Origin: Stachybotrys elegans
Lineage: Eukaryota > Ascomycota > Sordariomycetes > Hypocreales > Stachybotryaceae
Length of the DNA stretch: 64,000 nucleotides
Assembly (NCBI GenBank): GCA_020746835.1
Contig: JAGPNK010000002.1
Coordinates: 3,038,001-3,102,000 of the forward strand
Direction of reading: 5' to 3'
Positions 46,401 to 55,683 of the stretch are shown piece by piece; within the stretch, counting starts at the first letter, position 1, and the number at the start of each line of letters is the position of its first letter. Under the pieces are notes generated by a model. It was given only the letters and a program-made list of their open reading frames with translations. It made no database searches and was not told where the DNA came from. The translations under genes and the position numbers were made by a program.

Positions 46401-48309
46401 CGTTTGCAGTTGCACTTCCACATACACGAGGTACCTACCTAGTCTCGAGGCTGATGCATCGGGTGATGCTCAATTGGTCATCTTCATGGCATAACAGCCA
46501 GCCCTCTTGCTCGGGCGCGTGCAGACATTGCCACGGTCATAGCCAATGACCTCATAAACCGTTGCGTATATGTCGTCTCCATCGCATTCGCTTGGAGATG
46601 AAGAGCATCCGGGTCAAATGAAACCCATTGCGAAGTGCGCGGTCAAACTCTTGCTTGGAGTTTGTCGGTGTTGAAGAAGGACACGAGGGTGGGTGAAAAT
46701 TTGAGGCGAGGATATGGGTAGATCGTTATCTTATCGGCTTCTGCTGACATAATGCTGTGGGTTCCATGAATGTCCTCAATTTCTCGGAATTGACCGTGGA
46801 GGCACATGGGATGGGATGGGATTAGTAGTGCACGTGGAGATGGGACGAGCATGCGTATGCCGACAAGGCTTAGCTGTATATGTACGAATTATGTGAATTG
46901 GCTAGGATGGTTGAGGGTGGCTTGTCGCGGATGGAAGGACCCCTAACGAGCTGAGGTCCTCGAGGCAGCTTCGCGCACAAGCACCAGGCTTATTGTATTG
47001 GTTGGTTGGCAATCAACTGTTGCTACAGCACTTCGGGTGAATCGGCTACGAGGATCCACCGCTTCTGGGCTTGGCGCAAGTCCGCCAAGCCTCTGTAGTG
47101 GTAGGGAATTGGAGGCTAGTCGAGGAATGACGTCGACAGACAACAGCTCCTCCCTCACGCTGCTGCTCATCATGAGACCCTAGCGATAAGGTTGATCAGC
47201 CTAAGTACTATTAACTCGACTCCTGATGTGATGCGAGTACTCGGATGATGCGTAGATAGCTGCTTCAGATCTATGGGGTTGCACTTGCTTTCGTTGTCCA
47301 CAAGAAGAGGATCTTCGGAGGATTCAAATAATAAATAATAAAACGATGAAAAAGATGAAAAAGATGCATTCATCACCACCATGACACGACAGCCATTGCC
47401 TTCATCTGAAACATCCTCCAGCTTTCCAGCAAGCATCCACCTCTCTCTCTATCTAGCTACTCCGATTGTGTCTCTGCGCAAGATTGCCCTTCTCCTGGGT
47501 TTAGGATAGCGATCGTCTTGGTAACGCACCCGCTCCGTGTCCCCTCGGCGCGCTTGGCAACGCGATCAACCCTGCTTAGCAGCAAGCGTCCCTCCTCTCG
47601 CGCTCTCTCTTTGTCTCTCTTCCACCACGAGTCCATGGCCTGGATCATCCATCCCCCTTAGCTCAGTGACCAAGGTAGAACAGAATCCGAGTCCATAGTA
47701 GTACATCATATCCTTTCCCGGCCAGCTGCTTGGGGACGTTTCTGGGTGCGTGTGGCACCATCCCTGCCAATCGCAATCAGCTGAAAGGTTGCGATGCGAG
47801 TGCGACCTCGAAGCCGCTCCCTTTTTGCTTGGGTCGGCAGGGTCAGAAGAGAAAAAAAAGGTTCAGTTCAGGCTTGGCTTGGCTTCAAGCTGATGCAATC
47901 TGCCTTGGTTTTGGTTTTTTTTTCTTACCTGCCTTTTGTACACCGTCATTCCTCGCATGGCTGGTTGCATCCTGCTTCCTGCCTCTGCTTATTCCCCCAA
48001 TTGTTTGTCTGGAGATCATCTCCAATCCGTGCGCCCGCAACAACCACCTCATCTCTTGACTCTGCGCTTGGCCCCCAGGATCGGGTCCTTCCCAATGCTA
48101 GGTAGTGGGTTCCATGATTTAGATAGAGAACTCCCAGTCCGTCTTACATCACTCTCGTCAGCTCAGCTGCCGTCATCCTCTCGAGCAGCTATTCTGTCTC
48201 TCGCGTCTCTCTCTCCCTCTGCACCTCTCCCGTTCAATCCTCCTCCCAAGACCTCTGGCCTACCCTCCCTCTGGTGTCCGACAGGTGGCGCATATTCTCT
48301 TCACCAGCC
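43485..48309. other. 4.8 kb gene-poor spacer
   Basis: The longest gene-free interval between two genes here. Promoters of the DUF1765-type gene (left) and the PhoD-like gene (right) must lie in it. It contains TAGGTA/TAGGTC tetramer repeats (about 43695-43710 and 43807-43846), C-rich and A/T-rich patches and a C/T-rich leader before 48310. No frame longer than about 130 codons shows a domain, and no tRNA-like B box was found. Confidence 0.5.
43807..43846. repeat. GGTA/GGTC tetranucleotide repeat
   Basis: About ten imperfect tandem GTAG/GTCG tetramers in the upstream region of the DUF1765-type gene. A shorter run of GGTA units lies at about 43697-43710. Confidence 0.7.
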
Positions 48310-50912
48310 ATGGCGTCCTACGACCAAGGCGGCCCGAATCCCTACCGGTCTGCCAACCAATGGCGGCACCAGGAGTCGAGCGCGTACCTCAAGTACGCCG
48401 GCGCGCACCCGCAGGCGCGAGAACCCGTGGCCGGCGAGCCCAACACGGGCGACCTGGCCAACTTCCTCAACAAGGACCGCATTGCGCCACCAAACGACCT
48501 CGACGCCTTAGATGAATCCGCCCGCGGGAACTACCAGCCCATCACCTCCGCCTTGGGCCATGCGCCCGACGGCCAGCGCCCCCATGATGATCCTACCGAC
48601 GGACGGGCCGAGCCTGTCGACGGCAAGGAGATTGTCTGCGGCCCCCTCCTCAACTACCGTCGCATGGATGCTCAACGCTGGTACGGAAGCGTCCTCGTCG
48701 TTGTCAAGGGCGGCGGCGCCCGAGTGCTCTACCAGCCCTCGCTCCTCCTGTGCCGCGTCGGCGAGGCCAAGCGTCTGGCCAACGGCATGACCAACGGCGG
48801 CGGCGACGTCAACCAGGGCACCCGCATCGAGTCGCAGCGTCTCTACTCGGACCCCCGCAACACCTTCTGGGCGTTCGACATCAGCGTGCCCATCGAGTCC
48901 CACGAGATCAAGTACGAGTACGAGGTGCCCGACATGCGCTTCTCGACCGACTACAAGCCCCGCGTCAACAGCTTCTTCATCCCCGCCGCCGACGAGTCCA
49001 TGCGCATCATGTTCCACTCGTGCAACGGCTTCAGCGTCGGCACCGACGAGGACGCCTGGAGCGGTCCGGCTCTGTGGAACGACGTCATGCGGAAGCACGA
49101 GGAGAGGCCGCTGCACATCATGGTCGGCGGCGGCGACCAGATCTACAACGACGGAATCAGAGTCAGCGGCCCGCTGCGGCCCTGGACGGATATCCAAAGC
49201 CCCAAGAAGCGCCGTGAGCACCCGTTTCCGGAGACGCTTCGTGCCGAGTGCGACGATTACTACCTCAAGAACTACATTCGATGGTACAATACCGCGCCGT
49301 TTGCCTTTGCCAACGGTCAGATCCCCCAGCTCAACATTTGGGATGATCACGACGTGAGTGCTGTGGCGCATTGATATTGCGAGGTCCCTCTAACCGTGGA
49401 CAGATCATTGACGGGTTCGGCTCGTACGTCGACAACTTCATGAAGTGCGACGTCTTCCGAGGCATCGGCGGCACTGCGCACAAGTACTATCTTCTCTTCC
49501 AGCACCACCTGCCACCTCCTCCATCGACCTACACCTCCGGTACGTCCCACAGCACACATGCGCGCGAGCTCCATGACTAACTTGCCGCAGATACCTCCGC
49601 GCTCGTCAGCGAACTCCAAGGCCCCGACCCGAACCAGCTGGTCGACACGTTCGTAGCGCCTCCCAAGACCGACGAAGGATATATAATGGGCCAGAAGCCG
49701 GGTCCATACGTAGCCGAACACTCGGTCAACATCTACTCACGTCTCGGAGCTCGAATCGCACTTGTCGGAATCGATGCGCGAACTGAGGTTGGTCAAACAC
49801 AGCAGCGGGTGTCTGAACAAGAACTGACGAATGGTACAGCGTACGAGACATCAGGTCAACTACCCAGAGACGTACGACATCATCTTCGATAGACTCGACC
49901 GAGAGCTGAGTGCCGCCGCCAGCTCCGGTCGAGCAATCAAGCATTTGATTCTGTTGCTGGGGATCCCCATTGCCTACCCAGTAAGAGACACCCGGAACCC
50001 CTGAGTCCCGCCATGATTTGACTAACTAAAACGCAGCGACTTACCTGGCTGGAAAACGTCCTGCGCAGCCCCATCATTGGACCTGTGCGATTCCTCAACA
50101 AGCGCTTCGGTGTGGGTGGTGGGTTCTTCAACCAGTTTGACGGCAGCGTGGATCTTCTCGATGACCTCGATGACCATTACACGGCCAGGCAGCACAAGCC
50201 CGAGAGACAGGAGCTCATTGAGCGGATGCAGGCTATCGCTGCCAAGTACTCGGTCCGAGTCACCATCCTCGGAGGTGACGTGCATCTGGCGGCGCTGGGA
50301 CGGTTCTACTCGAACCCGAAGCTGCACATTGCCGCCGAGAATGACCACCGATACATGGCCAATGTCATCTCGTCGGCCATTGTCAACAAGCCACCCCCAC
50401 AGGCAGTTGCCAACCTCCTTGCACGGAGGAACAAGATCCATCATATGAACCACGATACGGATGAGACGCTGCTCGACATGTTCGACAAGGACCCCGGCGA
50501 CTCGGAGAAGACGGCCGGCTTCAACCACTGCACAATGCCCAGCCGAAACTTTGCCTTCCTCACAGAGAACTCGCCTAACAACGCCCCTGTGGCCAACGGC
50601 ACCGCACACTCGGACGCCGGGAGTGAAGTAAGATCCTTCGTCGGCAAAGACGGGCACTCGGTACTCCACCAGGGCGAGGTCAAGGCAGGCACTCTACACA
50701 AGGCTGCAGCGCCTGGGCAGCACGGCCTTGGGAACGACGGCAGTCTCGACATTGTCATCAACGTGGAGATTAACCAGCATGATAAGGAGGGTCGCACGGA
50801 CGGCTACGGCATGACGGTACCGCTGCTTGACTACCAGAAGTCGACGCAGTCGGAGGCTGAGCACCACCACCACCACCACTTTCGCCATGAGCAGCTTTCT
50901 GAGCACGAGTAG
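48310..50912 (+). CDS. PhoD-like phosphatase family protein
   Basis: Five exons: 48310-49353, 49404-49539, 49591-49787, 49840-49980, 50037-50912; 797 residues. Metallophosphatase motifs of the PhoD family are in order: VGGGDQIYND, NIWDDHDIIDGFGSY (rebuilt across intron 1) and ILGGDVHLAALGRF. An N-terminal beta-rich domain precedes the catalytic part, and residues FMKCDVFRGIGGTAHKYYLLFQHH follow the second motif. There is no signal peptide, so this fungal branch is probably intracellular; PhoD relatives hydrolyse phosphodiesters or monoesters with metal ions. The C-terminus is low complexity and includes a natural run of six His. Substrate unknown. Confidence 0.88.
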
Positions 50913-51665
50913 GATGTGAGTGCATGGCTTGCCTCTTGTGTGTGTGGTCCACGAACGATATCCCGGGCTGGTTCAGAGAGCGACGACGGTTGTAGACTCG
51001 GGCAATAGAGCCCTTCTTGTTTCCCCAGGCGTGTTTAAATACCAATGCATATGTACGTAATGTTGAAAGATAGTTGATAATGGCACAAGTCAGATGAAGA
51101 TGGAACAACAGCGAATTGGGTTCTCGGCAGTGAAGTAAAGGCACTAAATTAAGGTGAAGCTACGGAGGCGTTATGGGGAAAGCGGGAAAGTGGGAAAGTG
51201 AAAGCGACGGACACTACTAAAGCTACCTAGCCGGCCTCGTATCATCTCTGGAAGGTGCGATGCCGCTGCTTTCCGCTTGTACAGCCAAGCAGCAAAACAG
51301 CTTGCACCAGCAACCCTTGAGGGCATTCCCGATGTCGGATGATACAGCTCCAAACCTCAGGCCAGGGTGCCGTTCAATTGTCCAATGGCCGGGCGATCAA
51401 GGTGCCCAATAGTCGGCCGGTCGCGCAATCAACCAGCGAGTGACATGTCGAACCCCGCCACCTCCTCCATCTTCCCCACCAGCCCTTGGGCATCGTCTTA
51501 GCCTCCCTTCCCACCTGCGAGTAACCCGTCAGTAGCCGGCATGATTGCTTCTCCTCCCAGCACCATATTCAGAGGAGAATTCAGCGTTTATCTACCTTTG
51601 ATCACCACCTGGCTCCCTATCGTGAAGCAAACAGAGTCCTCGAGCACAGACGAACCACAGCAGCC
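50913..51665. other. intergenic, PhoD-like 3' flank and P5CDH promoter
   Basis: No gene. The two flanking genes are in tandem on the plus strand; the last 200 bases are the P5C dehydrogenase promoter and leader. Confidence 0.5.
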
Positions 51666-53599
51666 ATGCAGTCGACGATGCTGAAGCAGGCCGGCGCCCG
51701 GACGCTGCGAACCGCTGGCCTTATCTCCCAGCGGAGAACACTGGCTCAACTGGCCACCTTTAAGGCTCCCAAGATTGCCAACGAGCCCAACGTGCGTATA
51801 TCCCCCGATCCGCCTCCTGTTCCCGCCTCCTGTTCCCGCCTCCTGTTCCCGCCTCCTGTTCCCGCCTCCTGTTCCCGCCTCCTGTTCCCGCCTCCTGTTC
51901 CCGCCTCCTGCGAGTCGTGCTAACAGTCGTGGTGATTCAGCAACACTATGCCAAGGGCAGCAAGCAGAGAGAGGGCTTATCAGCAGCAGTTCAGAAGCTC
52001 CAGGGCCAGCTGCCTCTCGAGGTTCCCGTCGTCGTCGGCGGCAAGGAGGTTCGTCTGCTTGAATTGGAGGTGCCGGCCATTCAGTCCTAACCTCTGTGTG
52101 TCTAGATCAAGTCCTCGGCCGTATCTCAGCAGCACAATCCCTCGGACCATGCCACCACCGTGGCATCCTACCACACCGCCACAGCAGCCGACGTCACTCG
52201 GGCCATCGACGCAGCTCTCGCCGCCAAGCCGGCCTGGGAGGCCATGCCCTTTGCTGAGCGTGCTGCCGTCTTCCTCCGAGCTGCTGACCTGATTGCCGGC
52301 AAGTACCGCTACGACATCATGGCCGCCACGATGCTCGGCCAGGGCAAGAATGCATGGCAGGCCGAGATTGACGCCGCCGCCGAGATGGCCGACTTCTTCC
52401 GCTTCAACGTCCAGTACGCCGAGCAGCTCTACGCTCAGCAGCCCGAGCACAACTCCCCCGGCGTGTGGAACCGTCTCGAGTACAGGCCTCTCGAGGGCTT
52501 CGTCTACGCCATCAGCCCCTTCAACTTCACAGCCATTGGCGGAAACCTCGCCGGCGCTCCGGCCCTGATGGGCAACGTGGTCGTGTGGAAGCCCAGCGAC
52601 TACGCCATTGCGGCCAACTGGCTCACCTACAAGATCCTCCTCGAGGCAGGCCTGCCCAAGAACGTCATCCAGTTCGTCCCGGGCAATCCGGAGGAGGTGA
52701 CCCAGGCGGTGCTCAGCCACAAGGAGTTTGCGGCGCTGCACTACACTGGCAGCACGGCTGTCTTCCGAAAGCTCTACGGAGCCATTGGCGCTGGAGTGTC
52801 CGAGGGCCGGTACAAGTCGTACCCCAGGATCGTGGGCGAGACTGGCGGCAAGAACTTCCATCTAATTCACCCTTCCGCAGATGTCGACAACGCTGTTTCA
52901 CACACCCTGCGCGGCGCTTTCGAGTTCCAGGGACAGAAGTGCAGCGCCACATCCCGGCTCTACGTGCCCAAGTCTCTCTGGCCCGAGTTCAAGGAAAAGA
53001 TGGTGGCCGAGGTTCAGAAGCTTACCGTCGGCGAGCCGTGGGACCACAGCCACTTCATGGGCCCCGTCATCCACGAGGCCAGCTTTAAGAAGCTCTCCGG
53101 AGCCATTGACAAGGCTAAGAACGACAGTGAGTTGGAGCTTGTTGTGGGCGGCACCTACGATTCCTCCAAGGGCTACTTTGTCCACCCTACCATCTACGCC
53201 ACGACCAACCCCTCACACGAGTTCCTGTCGACCGAGTTCTTTGGCCCGATCCTGACGACGTACATCTACGACGACAGCGCCCCCGACGCATTTGCCTCGG
53301 CGTGCGCTCTGGTGGACTCGACATCCGAGTACGGCCTGACGGGCTCCGTGTTTGCGACGGACCGCGAGGCCGTAGTATTTGCCGAGGACAAGCTGCGCAA
53401 CGCGGCCGGCAACTTCTACATCAACTGCAAGAGCACTGGTGCCGTGGTTGGGCAGCAGCCATTTGGTGGTGCGCGGGCCAGCGGAACGGACGACAAGGCA
53501 GGCAGCGCAAATCTGCTGGTGCGGTTCGTCAACATGAGGTCGATCAAGGAGGAGTTTATCCCCACGACGGGAGTGCCGTACCCTAGCAATGAGGTGTAG
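51666..53599 (+). CDS. delta-1-pyrroline-5-carboxylate dehydrogenase, mitochondrial
   Basis: Three exons: 51666-51791, 51941-52048, 52106-53599; 575 residues. It begins with a mitochondrial presequence rich in Arg, Ala, Thr and Leu with no acidic residue in the first 32. The aldehyde dehydrogenase fold follows: GFVYAISPFNFTAIGGNL, VVWKPSDYA, PGNPEEVTQ, catalytic-base Glu323 in GETGGKNF and nucleophile Cys357 in FQGQKCSATSR. The end GQQPFGGARASGTDDKAGS is diagnostic of the P5CDH branch. It oxidises glutamate-gamma-semialdehyde/P5C to glutamate with NAD in proline catabolism (yeast PUT2). Intron 1 carries a 13-base minisatellite. Confidence 0.96.
51811..51910 (+). repeat. 13-base minisatellite inside P5CDH intron 1
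   Basis: Seven exact tandem copies of CGCCTCCTGTTCC starting at 51811, then a nine-base partial copy ending at 51910. It fills two thirds of the 149-nt intron. The unit is mostly pyrimidine, so it could also lengthen the polypyrimidine tract before the branch point (GCTAAC, about 51919). Confidence 0.95.
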
Positions 53600-53972
53600 A
53601 GTGGTGGTGCAGATTACTTGGCATGAAGTGGTGTTTGGTTTGGTTTGTACGTCTACCTGTCCTCGGTAGATGATGACTGAAATGAATACATGATGAGTCA
53701 CTGCAGGTTAATGGTGTTCTTTCTCCTTGCCCTAAGGGAACTTCTCTGGATATTGGCATGGCATCACATAAGAGCGACTCGTGAATTTACGCAAGCGATT
53801 CTGGTATTTGACTGACATTGGGAGGGGAGCATCTGGCTGATATGCCAGTAGCAGTTTGCGTTCTCGTCAAAGAATCAAAGAAAGCTGAGTATCGAGTTTG
53901 GCAGCCCCATTACACCCTCCCCACATCATGTCCTCGGCCTTGCTCCTCAGACACACTGTCCCGTATCTCACT
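53600..53972. other. convergent 3' flanks of P5CDH and the zinc-finger miniprotein
   Basis: No gene seen; the spacer is short and contains no notable repeat. Confidence 0.5.
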
Positions 53973-54215
53973 TCAGTTAGCGGGCACCCTCGTCGTACCC
54001 TTGCAGACACGGCAGGGCTCAACCCTTTGTCCTGTTGCACGGCAGCGGAAGCATATCTCAGTCTCCACCATGGTCCTTTCCATGGGCTCTCCGTTCCTAT
54101 AGTCGGTGATGGTGATTGTTTGTCTCGTGAATCCCTCCCCATGGCAGGAAGAGCAAGGGTAGAGCTTCACTCCATCGCCCTCGCAGGAGTAGCACGTTCT
54201 GTCTTGCTCCAACAT
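53973..54215 (-). CDS. stand-alone DnaJ-type zinc-finger miniprotein
   Basis: 80 residues from ATG 54215, intronless as read. Four Cys pairs follow the DnaJ Cys-rich pattern: CYSCEGDG (8-15), CSSCHGEG (21-28), CFRCRATG (55-62) and CRVCKGTT (68-75). The two central pairs are separated by a 26-residue segment (TRQTITITDYRNGEP..ETEI) that should form the hairpin between the two zinc sites. There is no J domain and no substrate-binding domain, so this is a zinc-finger-only protein like plant BSD2; a chaperone-like or disulfide-related role is possible but unproven. The frame is open upstream to 54245 without another ATG. A small ORF 50 bases upstream may be a lost 5' exon. Confidence 0.6.
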   Translation of the reverse strand: MLEQDRTCYSCEGDGVKLYPCSSCHGEGFTRQTITITDYRNGEPMERTMVETEICFRCRATGQRVEPCRVCKGTTRVPAN

Positions 54216-54264
54216 GATGGTTACAGGTTCTATGACCCTGTCCAAGGCTGGAATTGTGGTGTGT

Positions 54265-54426
54265 TTATGTTTCTGTTATCGATTCTGGCGAGGTCCGTTG
54301 ATATGAGTTATATCGGTTTGGGCTTTCGTTGAAGGGGTGGTGTGCTTCTGAGTTATATATCTGGTCGGCCAGTCTTTCAAATTTGCCCCCATGTCCTTCT
54401 TCGTACAGACGTAATGTATCACAGAA
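54265..54426 (-). CDS. small ORF upstream of the zinc-finger miniprotein
   Basis: 53 codons plus a TAA stop from the ATG at 54426. The translation, starting MFCDTLRLYEEGHGGKFERL, is ordinary-looking and polar, with a Ser/Pro/Tyr-rich end. It lies 50 bases upstream of the zinc-finger ATG in a different frame, on the same strand. No GT donor is found in its last 120 bases, so it cannot be joined simply to the next ORF. It may be a 5' exon using a distant donor, a uORF, a broken gene or chance. Confidence 0.25.
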   Translation of the reverse strand, partial: FCDTLRLYEEGHGGKFERLADQIYNSEAHHPFNESPNRYNSYQRTSPESITET

Positions 54427-54795
54427 CATTGTGTGACGCACCTGTCTGTCCAAACAGCAATGTTGTTACAGTGTCTTTGAATCAGTCATAATGCATGCTT
54501 TAAACATTGATGGGTATGCGTACAAAGCTACAACTACACCTTTAAAGTGACAATAGAGCAGCAAGATTATTCTTTTTCACCACCAATTTCCGAGTGTCTT
54601 TTAACAGGGTCGATGTTGTGCAGAATAGTGACACAGAATAGCATAAATAACCCAAACTGCACTGTTCCTATGATGCATTGCTTTCGTTATAAGTGCATCC
54701 AATCACAGCCAATGTTCTGTCGATAGGAAACTAGAAGCCATTTCTTGATTTATTCTCACACTGGGAGTTGACCGTTTAACTCGCCCTTATGAACT

Positions 54796-54862
54796 ATAGA
54801 AGACTGGCATCTGTATCCCATTGGGGTACACAAACGGGAAATCCCACATAGAAGACTGGCAT
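54796..54862. repeat. 15-base direct repeat
   Basis: ATAGAAGACTGGCAT occurs at 54796-54810 and again at 54848-54862, 52 bases apart, in the AT-rich patch. Confidence 0.8.
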
Positions 54863-55119
54863 ACTTTGAAGCAAATGTTGATCATGTGGTGGGAGTGTAG
54901 TTACAAGACGACTCCCCAATAGAGAGCGTTCAGGTCGCTGTATATCATGTAGAGCAAGCCGAGTGTTTAAAGAAAATAGTTGAATTTTCAAGCACTGATA
55001 GCTAGCTATAGCACAGGAGAATTCAAGAAGCAGAAATCATTGCCAGAACCAAGAATAGCTGCCAATAATAGACAACTACACAGGATTCAAGCCGCAGAAG
55101 ATTATACAATTCCAACCAG

Positions 55120-55165
55120 TTTCCAGTTTCCAGTTCCAGTTCCAATTTCCAATTTCCAATTTCCC
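55120..55165. repeat. TTCCAR/TTCCAAT-type short tandem repeat
   Basis: Seven or so imperfect units of TTCCAG, then TTCCAAT, lie about 90 bases beyond the hydrophobin stop codon, inside its likely 3' flank. Confidence 0.7.
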
Positions 55166-55252
55166 TTTTCCTTAGATCCTAAGCTTCAGGCTAGAGCCCT
55201 TTCTAGAGAGTTCATTGACACTCGAGCCCAGCTTGCCAACGAGGCGATGCAT

Positions 55253-55683
55253 TTAGCTGTAGTCGACAGCGACGCTGCCGAGGCCACTGCAGGACTGCTT
55301 GGCACCGGACTAGAAGAAGGGTTGTTAGTATGATGAAGGCACCCTAAGAGAGAGAGAGAAAGCTGTTTGCTGCATACCTGGCCCTGGGCACTGTTGGCGC
55401 AGCAGACGGTGATGGCGTTGCAAGATCCAACGAAGCTGCTGCACTTGTACTTGTTGAGCGAGCCATAGGAGTTGTACTCAGCAGAGCAGCAGTAGGCGCC
55501 AGAGCCGCTGCCGCAGCTGACGCTCTGGGTGTTGACCTGGTTGCCGTTGCCATTGCCGCTGTTCCAGTTGTTGTTGTTGGTGTAGGAAGGGCGGTAGTAG
55601 CCGCGGCCAGCCTCAGCCTCAGCCTCAGCCATGGCGCCGGTGGCAGCAAGGACGATAGCGACGAAGGTGGTGGTGAACTGCAT
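55253..55683 (-). CDS. small secreted hydrophobin-like protein
   Basis: Two exons on the minus strand: 55683-55378 and 55309-55253, joined over an intron with GTATGC donor and ATACTAAC branch; 120 residues. The signal peptide is residues 1-19. A short Glu-Ala repeat (20-25) and an Asn/Gly-rich spacer follow. Eight Cys lie at 57, 65, 66, 81, 88, 94, 95 and 109: C-X7-CC-X14-C-X6-C-X5-CC-X13-C, the hydrophobin order. The core CNAITVCC resembles class I, but the X14 loop is shorter than the class I norm and unlike class II. Hydrophobins coat spores and hyphae with amphipathic films. A clear TATA box lies about 130 bases upstream. The last Cys is contributed by exon 2, so the unspliced frame hides the pattern. 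Confidence 0.8.

Larger units (their letters stand above)
54216..55252. other. AT-rich patch between the zinc-finger miniprotein and the hydrophobin
   Basis: AT-rich compared with the flanking genes. It carries a small ORF (54265-54426, minus), a 15-base direct repeat and a TTCCAR-rich tandem repeat next to the hydrophobin 3' end. No transposase or reverse transcriptase similarity is visible. It could be an old, degraded insertion, but no terminal repeats are seen. Confidence 0.45.

Noticed and set aside
48508..49371. 287-codon antisense frame across the PhoD-like gene
   Set aside because: Shadow of a GC-rich coding exon; Val/Ala/Gly/Asp-rich without motifs.
54796..54862. CRISPR-like or transposon terminal repeats
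   Set aside because: Only two direct copies of 15 bases, no inverted repeat, no spacer series; CRISPR is also not expected in a fungal nucleus.
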